Part shown: positions 7,340 to 14,436 of the stretch, piece by piece
Layout of the letters: each line of letters opens with the position of its first letter
Numbering within the stretch: position 1 is the first letter of the stretch
NCBI GenBank assembly: GCA_902489375.1
Contig: CABTZP010000023.1
Location: forward strand, 1-15,362
DNA from: an uncultured Tissierellia bacterium
GTDB lineage: Bacteria > Bacillota > Clostridia > Tissierellales > Peptoniphilaceae
DNA: 15,362 bases
Direction of reading: 5' to 3'
Notes under the pieces: model-generated
Told to the model about the DNA's origin: nothing
What the model saw: the letters and a program-made list of their open reading frames with translations, nothing else
The model's database searches: none
Made by a program: the position numbers and the translations under genes

Positions 7340-7867
7340 CTATTGGGAAGCTGACGCATTTCCCTTTCGCCAGTAGATTCTACGAAGATGAGGTCCGACA
7401 AAATTAGAGGAAAGACCAACGAATAAGCCCGTTGCAAGGCCGACTAAGGTTAATATTGGAAGATAATAGAATATCTTTAAATTTTCCAAAACGAAGCTGG
7501 CGACAAGAAGCTGTCCTAAATTATGAGCAAGGGCGCCAAACTCACTCACACCAATCAAGCTAAACGGGGGTGTCCATTTTTGATAGGCCAGACCCATAAT
7601 AACGGTTGAAAAAAAGGCTCCGGATAAGGAAAAGAAAAAACTTGTGACCGAACCCGTCACCAGCATCAGCAAAAAAGATTTCATGAGTCCGACAATCATT
7701 CCCTCTTTAGGGCCAAAAACAACGATTGTCGTAAGGATAATCAGGTTGGAAAAGCCGAGCTTTGCTCCCGGAACGCCAATGGGGACAGGAATAAACTGCT
7801 CCAAAAGTGAAATCGCCAGGGCCATGGCAGTAAGGGTGGCGAGAAAAACTAATCTTCTGGTTTTCAT
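7340..7867 (-). CDS. Gx transporter family membrane protein (heptaprenyl diphosphate synthase component I family)
   Basis: A 175-residue hydrophobic protein with about five membrane segments and the signature LEQFIPVPIGVPGAKLGFSNLI (about residues 22-43), followed by FGPKEGMIVGLMKSFL. This matches the family annotated as 'Gx transporter' or 'heptaprenyl diphosphate synthase component I'. The second name is probably historical: the protein has no prenyltransferase aspartate-rich motif and resembles the substrate-binding S component of ECF transporters. Its substrate is unknown. It starts 8 bases after the NusG-II gene, with an AGGAGA site, and the two are often found as a pair near rnf genes or flavin-related genes. 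A role in loading or assisting redox cofactors is inference only. Confidence 0.8.
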   Translation of the reverse strand: MKTRRLVFLATLTAMALAISLLEQFIPVPIGVPGAKLGFSNLIILTTIVVFGPKEGMIVGLMKSFLLMLVTGSVTSFFFSLSGAFFSTVIMGLAYQKWTPPFSLIGVSEFGALAHNLGQLLVASFVLENLKIFYYLPILTLVGLATGLFVGLSSNFVGPHLRRIYWRKGNASASQ

Positions 7868-7875
7868 CCAATCTC

Positions 7876-8295
7876 CTATCTTACCATCGTATCGATGCCA
7901 GATTGCTGGTTTTTTCCTGACTTCTGAATTTCAACAACCAGCCTGTGGGGCAGGCAAACTAAAATTTGGCCTGACTGATCGATAAATCCTTGGTGTATGC
8001 ATAATTGATCAGGACAATCCGCCTCAAGAATATGGACTTTCTGATCGAAAATTTCAACCGTATTGGTTCCATATTGAGTCTTGTATGGGTATCTCTTCCC
8101 TTCATTCTCAGGAATTAAAGGAATCCAATCTACCTGTTTTCCGTCGATCTGTACGCTAATCATTTTTTCGGCCTTCATCTCATTGGCCTTGTTATTCCCC
8201 GAGAATAAAATCAGAATCAAAGAAGCCAAACTGACCAGAGCTAAAGTAATGATCAAAGTCAAATCTGCCTTCGTGATATATTTTCGCCAATTCAT
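7876..8295 (-). CDS. NusG domain II-containing membrane-anchored protein
   Basis: A 139-residue protein with an N-terminal membrane anchor (about residues 11-31) and an extracytoplasmic NusG-domain-II-like fold. Conserved features are DCPDQLC (C94 and C99), a hydrophobic turn ending in GQILVCLPHRLVVEI (C114), and a His after the second Cys. The pattern of two close Cys plus a third in CLP is characteristic of this small family and suggests metal or thiol chemistry, but no activity is established. Despite the name it lacks the NGN transcription domain. It begins the gene run that follows the rnf terminator and is tightly spaced before the Gx-family gene. Start supported by a GGAGGG site. Confidence 0.82.
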   Translation of the reverse strand: MNWRKYITKADLTLIITLALVSLASLILILFSGNNKANEMKAEKMISVQIDGKQVDWIPLIPENEGKRYPYKTQYGTNTVEIFDQKVHILEADCPDQLCIHQGFIDQSGQILVCLPHRLVVEIQKSGKNQQSGIDTMVR

Positions 8296-8316
8296 AGACC
8301 CTCCACGTTAGAACTA

Positions 8317-8345
8317 AGTTTACCAATGACCGGAGGGACTTGCAA
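8317..8345 (-). promoter_or_regulatory. Candidate promoter for NusG-II/Gx/radC/mre run
   Basis: TTGCAA (8345-8340) and TAAACT (8322-8317) lie 17 bases apart on the minus strand, between the rnf terminator and the NusG-II gene. Each matches four of six consensus bases. Since the strong terminator at 8414-8452 should stop rnf transcripts, some promoter is expected here; this is the best I see. Confidence 0.35.
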
Positions 8346-8413
8346 GAACCGACAAATCAAAAGAAGTTCCATCCTATCCCATTTTTTCGCTGGTGAGTTT
8401 GGATAATAAGGCA

Positions 8414-8452
8414 TAAAAAAAGCCGTAAGCGAAAAAGCTTACGGCTTTTTTT
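8414..8452 (-). terminator. Bidirectional intrinsic terminator after rnfB
   Basis: A perfect 9-bp stem, GCCGTAAGC with GCTTACGGC (8422-8430 and 8437-8445), has a six-base loop and is flanked by A and T runs of seven or more on both sides. It therefore reads as a rho-independent terminator in either direction. It lies 16 bases after the rnfB stop and closes the rnf operon. Confidence 0.93.
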
Positions 8453-8468
8453 GTGAAAATCATTAGGC

Positions 8469-9326
8469 TTATACCGTTGCGGGTTCTTCAGCCGCTTCTT
8501 CTTCAGGTATAACGGCATTGACATCAGGATACGGATTTAAAGTAATGCACTTTGCAGGGCATTTTTCCGCAGCAACTTTTGCTTTCTCCAGGTCATATCC
8601 CTTGTGATAGGTTGGACGGGAAAGCTTGCCTTCCATGGTGAATTCTTCCGGAGCCATTTTGGTACAGAGGCTACAACCAATGCATCCGATAGAGCAGTCT
8701 TCTTTCACGCCTTTGCCGAACTCAGGATTTGAGCATCTGACGACAGCAGGAGCGTGATAAGGAATGAGCTGGATGAGGTGCTTGGGACAAACGCCAATAC
8801 ACTTCATACAAGCGACGCATTTTTCTTCATTGATTGATGCGATCCCATTTTCAACGGTAATGGCGCCGTACTCACAGACATTTTTACAGGATCCACATCC
8901 CAAACAGCCATAAGCACAGGATTTGGAACCGCCGTAATTATAAGACATGACCCGGCAATCTTCTACGCCAGTATAGGAGTAATTTTGCGTGGTATGATCG
9001 CAGTCCCCCTGACAGAGGACGCAAGAGACCATCCGCTGAGTTTCGCCGGCATCGCCGCCCATAATTTCAGCAATGGCCGTCGCCGATTTTTCACCGCCAA
9101 CTTTACAAGCTGTAATGGGCGCCTCTCCTTTGGCAATCGCTGCAGCGCAGGCATCGCAGCCCGCATAACCACAGGCGCCGCAGTTGGCGCCAGGAAGCGC
9201 ATCTCGAACGGCTGTGATCTTAGGGTCAACGGGAATGTAGGTTGCTTTACTGATCACCCCCAAAAGAAAAGCGCTAACACCGCCCAAGATGGAGACGACT
9301 AAGAACGTATGAATAATATGTGACAT
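8469..9326 (-). CDS. rnfB: Rnf complex subunit B, iron-sulfur ferredoxin-accepting subunit
   Basis: A 285-residue subunit that takes electrons from reduced ferredoxin and passes them into the membrane Rnf complex. Residues about 5-25 form the N-terminal anchor. A 4Fe-4S module follows (C49, C52, C57, C74 in ALPGANCGACGYAGC), then a Cys group at C102, C105, C109 and C124, then a two-cluster ferredoxin domain (C141/C144/C147/C151 and C170/C173/C176/C180). The last module differs from the usual clostridial pattern: C215, C218 and C221 are followed by K-M-A-P where a fourth Cys is normally placed, and only C256-P remains downstream, so it resembles a one-cluster ferredoxin. It ends in an acidic Glu/Ala/Pro tail. 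Start has AAAGGAGG. It is the last gene of the operon. Confidence 0.95.
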   Translation of the reverse strand: MSHIIHTFLVVSILGGVSAFLLGVISKATYIPVDPKITAVRDALPGANCGACGYAGCDACAAAIAKGEAPITACKVGGEKSATAIAEIMGGDAGETQRMVSCVLCQGDCDHTTQNYSYTGVEDCRVMSYNYGGSKSCAYGCLGCGSCKNVCEYGAITVENGIASINEEKCVACMKCIGVCPKHLIQLIPYHAPAVVRCSNPEFGKGVKEDCSIGCIGCSLCTKMAPEEFTMEGKLSRPTYHKGYDLEKAKVAAEKCPAKCITLNPYPDVNAVIPEEEAAEEPATV

Positions 9327-9346
9327 CGAAATCCTCCTTTATTAGA

Positions 9347-9922
9347 TTAAGAAAACATTCCTTTAAATCCGGAGAATGCGATGGCCATCAGTCCCAAAGT
9401 CAGCATTGCCAGAGGAACTCCCCGGTAGGACCTTGGAACTTCAAAGTCAATATCATAGCGTTCACGGACAGCGGCGACGAGGACAATGGCGATTAAGAAG
9501 CCAATGGCAGCAGCGAAGCCGGAAGCAAGGGTTTCTATAATTGAATATTCCGCTTCCACGTTTACAATCGCAACACCCAAAACGATACAGTTGGTGGTGA
9601 TCAGAGGAAGATAAATACCCAAAGCGTTATACAAACCCGGTGAGGATTTCTTCAGGAACATTTCAACCACCTGTACCAAAGAAGCGATAACCAGGATGAA
9701 AACGATGGTTCTTAAATAGATCAGGTTGGGCTGAAGCAAAAACTTATCAATCACCCAGGTAATGGCTGAAGCCAAAGTAATAACAAAGGTAACGGCCGCA
9801 CCCATACCCACGGCGGTGTCAATTTTGCTGGTAACACCTAATGCGGGGCAGGTACCCAGGAACTGAGCAAAAACGTAGTTGTTAACAAAGATCGTCGCGA
9901 AAATAATGTTTAATGCTCTCAT
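9347..9922 (-). CDS. rnfA: Rnf complex membrane subunit A
   Basis: A 191-residue protein with six predicted membrane helices, of the RnfA/NqrE family. C25 (in FLGTCPALG) and C112 (in TTNCIVLG) are the conserved Cys residues that, with the matching pair in RnfE, hold the intramembrane 2Fe-2S cluster and carry electrons across the membrane. The start overlaps the rnfE stop by one base (TAATG), with GGGAGGT eight bases upstream inside rnfE. Length and motifs are standard. Confidence 0.97.
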   Translation of the reverse strand: MRALNIIFATIFVNNYVFAQFLGTCPALGVTSKIDTAVGMGAAVTFVITLASAITWVIDKFLLQPNLIYLRTIVFILVIASLVQVVEMFLKKSSPGLYNALGIYLPLITTNCIVLGVAIVNVEAEYSIIETLASGFAAAIGFLIAIVLVAAVRERYDIDFEVPRSYRGVPLAMLTLGLMAIAFSGFKGMFS

Positions 9923-10587
9923 TATGCTCTACCTCCCTCAACAGCCTGTTCTGCGGACTTCAATGGCTTCGGGGCAACCTCCTCGTTCAAGGCAGCTTCT
10001 TTCTTCTTATTAATGTTAAAGTTTGCAATCGCGATGCCTAAACCTAAGATAATAAAGGCAGAGGCAGGCTGCTGGAAGAAAGGAATGGAATACTGCTTGG
10101 GCAAAATCTGATTGCCAAAAAAGGTACCGGCGCCAAAGAGTTCACGGACGATGGAAATGGCGGTAATCGCAAGCGTGTAACCCACTCCGTTTCCAAGACC
10201 ATCCACCAAGGAGAGACCAACCGTGTTTTTATAGGCAAAAGCCTCAGCACGGCCAAGGATAATACAGTTAACAACGATCAGCGGCAGGAAGATACCCAGG
10301 GCCTTGTAAAGGGAAGGGACAAAAGCTTCCAAAACCATCTGAAGAATAGTAACAAAGGACGCGACAACGACAATAAATGCCGGAATACGAATATCGGAAG
10401 GGATAAACTTTCTCAGCAGAGAAATAACAACGTTGGAAGCCGTTAAAACCAATAACAGGGAAATCCCCATACCAAAGGCACCTTTGGACGTAACGGAAAC
10501 GGCTAAAACAGAACACAAACCAATGAGCTGAATGAAAGTCGGGTTGTTTTTCACGATACCGTCAGTAAAAACTTCTTTTGCAGACAT
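9922..10587 (-). CDS. rnfE: Rnf complex membrane subunit E
   Basis: A 221-residue paralogue of RnfA (RnfE/NqrD family) with six predicted membrane helices in inverted topology. C25 (LIGLCSVLAV) and C108 (VVNCIILGRAEAFA) match the 2Fe-2S ligands shared with RnfA. The C-terminus after the last helix is a polar cytoplasmic tail of about 30 residues (KKKEAALNEEVAPKPL). It starts 27 bases after rnfG with a strong AAAGGAGG site and is coupled to rnfA by a one-base overlap. Confidence 0.97.
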   Translation of the reverse strand: MSAKEVFTDGIVKNNPTFIQLIGLCSVLAVSVTSKGAFGMGISLLLVLTASNVVISLLRKFIPSDIRIPAFIVVVASFVTILQMVLEAFVPSLYKALGIFLPLIVVNCIILGRAEAFAYKNTVGLSLVDGLGNGVGYTLAITAISIVRELFGAGTFFGNQILPKQYSIPFFQQPASAFIILGLGIAIANFNINKKKEAALNEEVAPKPLKSAEQAVEGGRA

Positions 10588-10614
10588 ATTTCCTCCTTTA
10601 CGATTTCGCTCAAA

Positions 10615-11169
10615 TTACTGCAATGCGCTAAGAGACTGGGAAACCGCATTAAAGCCGCCAATCATGGCATTGGTCGTCTTCGAAGCGCCAGAGATCTTGG
10701 GGATTGCTCCTTCACCAGCCTGTTCTTCCGCAGTCATTTCACCGGAAACTACCGCACCCGCCATTCTCTCAGCGTAAGCGGGTTCTTGTACCTGTGCGCC
10801 AAATCCTGATGTTTCTGTCTGAGCGACAACCTGGAAGCCGACGACAGTACCATCTTTTTGTACGCCGACAACAAAGTTAACGGGGCCGTCATAGCCGCTT
10901 GGGCTTTCCACGTTAAAGATGTATCCAGCGGTTTGTCCGCCCACGATAGCTTCCTGTACATCAATGATATTGTCATTGAGCACATCTTGATTTTCAACAG
11001 GCTTCAGTTCCTCTGCTTCAGGATAAACCGCCTTGTACGCAGCCAAAGTTTCTTGCTGCTTGCGCTCGGCAATAACCGGAGCGGTTGCCTGGTGTGTCAT
11101 AGCTAAAACAATGGATGCGACGGCGCAGATAACGAATAATTTAACTGCAAAAACGATTGAATCTTTCAT
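10615..11169 (-). CDS. rnfG: Rnf complex subunit G, FMN-binding
   Basis: A 184-residue subunit with one N-terminal membrane helix (about residues 7-27) and an extracytoplasmic FMN-binding domain. RnfG carries a covalent FMN attached by ApbE to a Thr in a motif close to D-x-x-S-G-A-T. Here the segment reads P-K-I-S160-G-A-S163-K-T-T, so the usual Asp is Pro and the usual acceptor Thr is Ser; T165 and T166 follow. The upstream motif TETSGFGAQ (118-126) stands where HxETPGLGA is common. The gene overlaps the rnfD stop as ATGA. No apbE gene is in this window. The subunit identity is firm from context; the mode of FMN attachment is less certain. Confidence 0.94.
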   Translation of the reverse strand: MKDSIVFAVKLFVICAVASIVLAMTHQATAPVIAERKQQETLAAYKAVYPEAEELKPVENQDVLNDNIIDVQEAIVGGQTAGYIFNVESPSGYDGPVNFVVGVQKDGTVVGFQVVAQTETSGFGAQVQEPAYAERMAGAVVSGEMTAEEQAGEGAIPKISGASKTTNAMIGGFNAVSQSLSALQ

Positions 11170-12134
11170 TTCTTTTCGCCTCCAAATCCAAAGGGTTTAC
11201 GAACCATCTTTTTATCGAGTAACGGTGTGCAGCAGTTCATCAAGAGAATGGCATAGGAAACGCCTTCCGGATAACCGCCAAAGCAACGAATCATCGCCGT
11301 TAAGAAGCCGCAGCCCAAGGCATAGATGATCTGGCCATTCTTTGTCATTGGAGAAGAGGCATAATCGGTTGCCATAAAGACCGCACCTAAGATTAAGCCG
11401 CCGCTCAGAATCTGAGGAAGAAGGTCGGCAAAGCCAGCGGTTCCGCTGATCTGTCCGAAAATCATTTCAAAGACCGCAAAGGAAAGGATGTAGATTCCGG
11501 GGATGCGGATGGAAATAATGCCGCGGACGACGAGGTATGCGCAGCCAATCAGTAAAGCGATGGCTGAAACCTCACCCAACATACCCGGCATTTTTCCTAG
11601 GAACATATCCATCATTGGAGGAACTGTGCCACCAGATAATGGAGTCGGTCCGGAGACGACATCCGGCTGAGATGGCGTCATAAAAACGGACATATCTTTA
11701 GGCCAGGCTGCTAATAAGAAAGCACGGCCAGCCAAAGCAGGGTTCATAAAGTTCGAACCGATTCCGCCAAAGAACTGTTTGACGACAACAATCGCAAAAA
11801 TATCGGCGACAATTAATTTCCAGAAGGGGAAACCGGCGGGAACGTTGAAGGCTAATAAAATACCTGTAACCACGGCCGAGAGATCATAAACGGTGACCGG
11901 CCGCTTTAACAATTTTTGAGTAATGGCTTCAGCTGCTACAGCGCCAGCCACTGAAATGATGATGGCCATCAAAGCCTTCATGCCAAAAAAGACCACCGAG
12001 GCGATGATCGCCGGGACGAGAGCGATGATGACGTCCAGCATAATTTTCTTTGTGCTGGAATTGCTGCGTACGTGCGGAGAAGATGAGACGTTCAACAGCA
12101 TTGGTTGGACCGCTTGTTGATTATTTGTTTCCAT
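11166..12134 (-). CDS. rnfD: Rnf complex membrane subunit D, FMN-binding
   Basis: A 322-residue integral membrane subunit (RnfD/NqrB family) with about nine or ten predicted helices. The flavinylation motif reads D158-V-V-S161-G-P-T164-P-L, retaining the acceptor Thr that ApbE loads with FMN, with Pro in place of the usual Ala. GGIGSNFMNPALAGRAF (about 123-139) is a family signature. It is thought to form part of the ion path. An upstream in-frame ATG at 12140 directly abuts the AGGAGG and cannot be used well. The ATG at 12134 has six-base spacing and is preferred. It lies 10 bases after rnfC and overlaps rnfG by four. Confidence 0.96.
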   Translation of the reverse strand: METNNQQAVQPMLLNVSSSPHVRSNSSTKKIMLDVIIALVPAIIASVVFFGMKALMAIIISVAGAVAAEAITQKLLKRPVTVYDLSAVVTGILLAFNVPAGFPFWKLIVADIFAIVVVKQFFGGIGSNFMNPALAGRAFLLAAWPKDMSVFMTPSQPDVVSGPTPLSGGTVPPMMDMFLGKMPGMLGEVSAIALLIGCAYLVVRGIISIRIPGIYILSFAVFEMIFGQISGTAGFADLLPQILSGGLILGAVFMATDYASSPMTKNGQIIYALGCGFLTAMIRCFGGYPEGVSYAILLMNCCTPLLDKKMVRKPFGFGGEKK

Positions 12135-12144
12135 GGACATCCTC

Positions 12145-13473
12145 CTACGCTTTCTTCTGACTTAATGACTTTAACTGACGCTTGCCAAAACGAATCAGCT
12201 CAGTAAGCGGACGGTTGGCAGGGCAGATGAATGAGCAGGTGCCGCATTCAATGCAAAGGTCACAGTGATAATCATTAGCAACTTCCCAGTTTTCTGCTTT
12301 AGAAGCTGTGGCAATGTAGAGAGGCTCAAGAAATACTGGACAGACATCTACACAGCGGCCGCAACGAATACAGGGCTCAACAGGAGGCGGGTTTCCTTCA
12401 TCCTGCGTCAGGACGAGAATCCCGTTGTTATTTTTGCAGGTTGTCCCATCCATGGTAGGCTGGGCAATGCCCATCATTGGACCACCAAAAATAACTTTAC
12501 CAGCTGGCTCTTTTAAACCACCCGCATACTCGATAGCATCGCGGATCCGAGTCCCAAAACGAATAATCAGGTTCTGAGGTTTGTTTAAAGCGTGACCGGT
12601 TACGGTAACAACGCGCTCATAGAGCGGTTTTCCATAGCAGCAAGCATCAACAATTGCGCAAGTTGTGCCGACGTTTTCAACCAAACAGCCAACGGATGCC
12701 GGTAAGGCTCCTGCAGGAACATCCCGACCGGTGCAAGAAGTGATGATTCGCTTTTCATCCCCTTGAGGGTACTTGGTCTTCATGACGCCCACTTTGATAT
12801 CTTCACGGTTTCCCATGACTTTATCAATGGCGGCAATGGCACCGGGTTTATTATCTTCAATTGCGACAAAGCCTTGCTTTGCGCCAACGGCCTTCATGAT
12901 CAGTTCCAGACCCTTGACCACCTTTTCCGGCTCATTGCGCATCGTAACATCATCGCAAGTCAGATAGGGTTCGCACTCTGCACCGTTAATAATGACGGTA
13001 TCGACTGGAGAGTCTTTGCCTGGCTGAAGCTTTACGCAAGTTGGGAAGCCTGCACCACCCATTCCTACGATTCCTGCTTCTTTAACGTATTGAACGATGT
13101 CTTCAGGAGAAAGCTCCTCCAGTGTCCGGTTTGCTTGTTCGTAACCCACGGTATCGAGACCGTCATTTTGGATTACAATCGCAGGGATCTTCCCCCCGCC
13201 CATCGAAAGAATATCAACAATTCCAACGACTTCACCAGATACAGAGGCGTGGACTGGTGCAGATATAAATCCACCAGCTTCCGCGATCTTCTGGCCGAGT
13301 TTGACTTTATCTCCTTTGGCGACAATTGGTTTTGCCGGAGCACCAATTCCCTGAGACATGGAAAGAATTACGGTCTCTGTTGGGGGCATTGGTGTCGGAT
13401 TCGAGTCACAAGAAAGTTCCTTGTACTCTTCCATTGAAGTGCCGCCTCGGAAAGTCAGGTTTTCGAGTTTCAT
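12145..13473 (-). CDS. rnfC: Rnf complex subunit C, NADH/FMN-binding
   Basis: A 442-residue peripheral subunit that reduces NAD+ at the cytoplasmic face. The N-terminal barrel-sandwich region (about 30-105) is followed by the Gly-rich nucleotide/FMN segment GIVGMGGAGFPT (134-145), INGAECEPYL (162-171), and two 4Fe-4S sites near the C-terminus (C368/C371/C374/C378 and C407/C410/C413/C417, each followed by P). The start at 13473 has GAGGAGT eight bases upstream. The frame is open to 13572, but that extension would run through a terminator and into a tRNA gene. The N-terminus lacks the common GGVHPP signature and has SQGIGAP where SQHIGAP is usual. It is the first gene of the rnfCDGEAB operon. 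Confidence 0.96.
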   Translation of the reverse strand: MKLENLTFRGGTSMEEYKELSCDSNPTPMPPTETVILSMSQGIGAPAKPIVAKGDKVKLGQKIAEAGGFISAPVHASVSGEVVGIVDILSMGGGKIPAIVIQNDGLDTVGYEQANRTLEELSPEDIVQYVKEAGIVGMGGAGFPTCVKLQPGKDSPVDTVIINGAECEPYLTCDDVTMRNEPEKVVKGLELIMKAVGAKQGFVAIEDNKPGAIAAIDKVMGNREDIKVGVMKTKYPQGDEKRIITSCTGRDVPAGALPASVGCLVENVGTTCAIVDACCYGKPLYERVVTVTGHALNKPQNLIIRFGTRIRDAIEYAGGLKEPAGKVIFGGPMMGIAQPTMDGTTCKNNNGILVLTQDEGNPPPVEPCIRCGRCVDVCPVFLEPLYIATASKAENWEVANDYHCDLCIECGTCSFICPANRPLTELIRFGKRQLKSLSQKKA

Positions 13474-13493
13474 TCGCCACACTCCTCTCAAAA

Positions 13494-13499
13494 ATAATA
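13494..13499 (-). promoter_or_regulatory. Candidate -10 box for rnf operon
   Basis: TATTAT lies 20 bases before the rnfC start, immediately after the T-run of the tRNA terminator. No good -35 exists: at 17-base spacing the sequence is TTCGTT, inside the terminator stem. The start would be near 13487, giving a very short leader containing the ribosome binding site. Alternatively rnf is transcribed by read-through from the tRNA promoter. Confidence 0.35.
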
Positions 13500-13503
13500 C
13501 CAT

Positions 13504-13540
13504 TAAAAAAGCGGAGAACGAACGAGCCGTTCTCCGCAAA
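13504..13540 (-). terminator. Intrinsic terminator after tRNA-Leu
   Basis: A perfect 10-bp stem, GCGGAGAACG (13511-13520) with CGTTCTCCGC (13528-13537), has a seven-base loop and, on the minus strand, runs into six or more T. It begins about ten bases after the tRNA 3' end. Its T-run ends about 30 bases before the rnfC start codon. Confidence 0.88.
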
Positions 13541-13547
13541 ATTAACA

Positions 13548-13631
13548 TGCAGAAGATGGGATTTGAACCCACAAGAGCAATTGCTCACTACCCCCTCAAA
13601 GTAGCGTGTCTGCCAGTTCCACCACTTCTGC
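13548..13631 (-). tRNA. tRNA-Leu (anticodon GAG)
   Basis: An 84-nt class II tRNA. The 7-bp acceptor stem GCAGAAG/CTTCTGC is perfect. The D arm contains GGAACTGGCAGAC as in other tRNA-Leu. The anticodon stem CTACT/GGTAG holds the loop TTGAGGG (anticodon GAG, reading CUC and CUU). The long variable arm TGAGCAATTGCTCTT is typical of Leu, and the T arm is GTGGG-TTCAAAT-CCCAT. The discriminator is A. The 3' CCA is not encoded (TGT follows), so a CCA-adding enzyme must supply it. Confidence 0.96.
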
Positions 13632-13649
13632 AAATTTAGCGACTTCCAC

Positions 13650-13678
13650 ATTATAACAGCTGTTCAAAATGTAGTCAA
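13650..13678 (-). promoter_or_regulatory. Strong sigma-A promoter for tRNA-Leu
   Basis: TTGACT (13678-13673) and a perfect TATAAT (13655-13650) are separated by 17 bases on the minus strand, placing the start about 12 bases before the tRNA 5' end. This is the best promoter in the window. Confidence 0.88.
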
Positions 13679-13688
13679 TTGTTTCTAG

Positions 13689-13769
13689 TTTGTTTATTTC
13701 TAAACAAATCTCATCTTACATTCTATCTTCAAGGCCCCTTTTCTTCAACTATTTATTACGATAAGATGA
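13689..13769 (-). repeat. Inverted repeats downstream of the transglycosylase gene
   Basis: The 145-base gap between the transglycosylase stop and the tRNA holds a perfect 8-bp AT-rich hairpin, TTTGTTTA-GAAA-TAAACAAA (13708-13689). Beside it is an 8-bp inverted repeat, TCATCTTA (13769-13762) with TAAGATGA (13718-13711), enclosing AAGGGGCCTT. No T-run follows, so none is a convincing terminator; they may protect or process the 3' end of the upstream mRNA. Confidence 0.35.
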
Positions 13770-13776
13770 AATCCTT

Positions 13777-14436
13777 TTAAAGGCCTTCGAAAGCCCAGGT
13801 CCAAACGTTCGAAAGATGTTCCAGGGCCAGCGCTGTTTTTGAAAAAGAAGATGTATCCTCAGGAAGCTGATCGGGATAAAGGATAGAATATATCTTCTTT
13901 GCTTGGTTCACTTTTCTTACATAATTTCGAGTGACTTCCACAGGAATATTTTCCATCGAATCTTCCTGCCAGTTAATCGTGCCTCCATCAAGCCAGCCGT
14001 CCACCTGGTTGGTTCCCCCATTATAAGCGGCGATGGCCAGGTCTTCACTCTGATATTTTTGAAGGAGGCGAGAGAAATAATAGGTTCCCATTTGAAGATT
14101 GGTCTGCACATCAAGCAGCGCCTCTTTTGAATAGTCCATGCCCAGATCATGGGCGATGTTTTTTCCGGTTTCCGGCATGATCTGCATCAGGCCATGGCCC
14201 CCGTCCTCTGCCACGACAGTGGGACGAAAATCGCTTTCGGTTTTTACAATGGCGCAGACCAGATGCGGGTCAAGCCCATTTCTTTCGGCCGCCTCAGTAA
14301 TATCTTTTCCATATCGGACAGGCCAATTGGAAAGGCTCCGATAGGAAAGGCTATAAAAATAAGCAAAGATTAAAAGGAAAAGAATCACCAACAGGATCAA
14401 AAGTATTTTAAAAACGGAGCGGCGATGTTTATGCAT
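13777..14436 (-). CDS. Membrane-anchored lytic transglycosylase (SLT domain)
   Basis: A 219-residue protein with a basic N-terminus, one membrane helix (about residues 8-30), and an extracytoplasmic soluble-lytic-transglycosylase domain. Catalytic Glu is E67 in IVKTESDF. GLMQIMP (82-88) and AAYNGG (136-141) are the other family motifs. It cleaves the MurNAc-GlcNAc bond of peptidoglycan and resembles B. subtilis YjbJ-type proteins, though I would not assign a symbol. The start at 14436 overlaps the coaE stop by 8 bases with a weak GAGAG site. An open frame extends to 14502, but that leader would lie wholly within coaE. It is co-transcribed with polA and coaE. Confidence 0.9.
   Translation of the reverse strand: MHKHRRSVFKILLILLVILFLLIFAYFYSLSYRSLSNWPVRYGKDITEAAERNGLDPHLVCAIVKTESDFRPTVVAEDGGHGLMQIMPETGKNIAHDLGMDYSKEALLDVQTNLQMGTYYFSRLLQKYQSEDLAIAAYNGGTNQVDGWLDGGTINWQEDSMENIPVEVTRNYVRKVNQAKKIYSILYPDQLPEDTSSFSKTALALEHLSNVWTWAFEGL

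Noticed and set aside
7327..7437. Longer radC start at 7437 or 7359
   Set aside because: Both lie inside the Gx-family gene and add a non-homologous leader; 7326 has a clear ribosome binding site.
12763..13437. A 224-codon open frame on the plus strand
   Set aside because: It lies wholly antisense to rnfC, whose protein has clear motifs; the plus-strand translation is rich in His, Cys and Phe with no recognisable domain and no ribosome binding site.
13474..13572. N-terminal extension of rnfC to the ATG at 13572
   Set aside because: It would translate through the terminator hairpin and the tRNA 3' half; the ATG at 13473 has a proper ribosome binding site and matches the family start.
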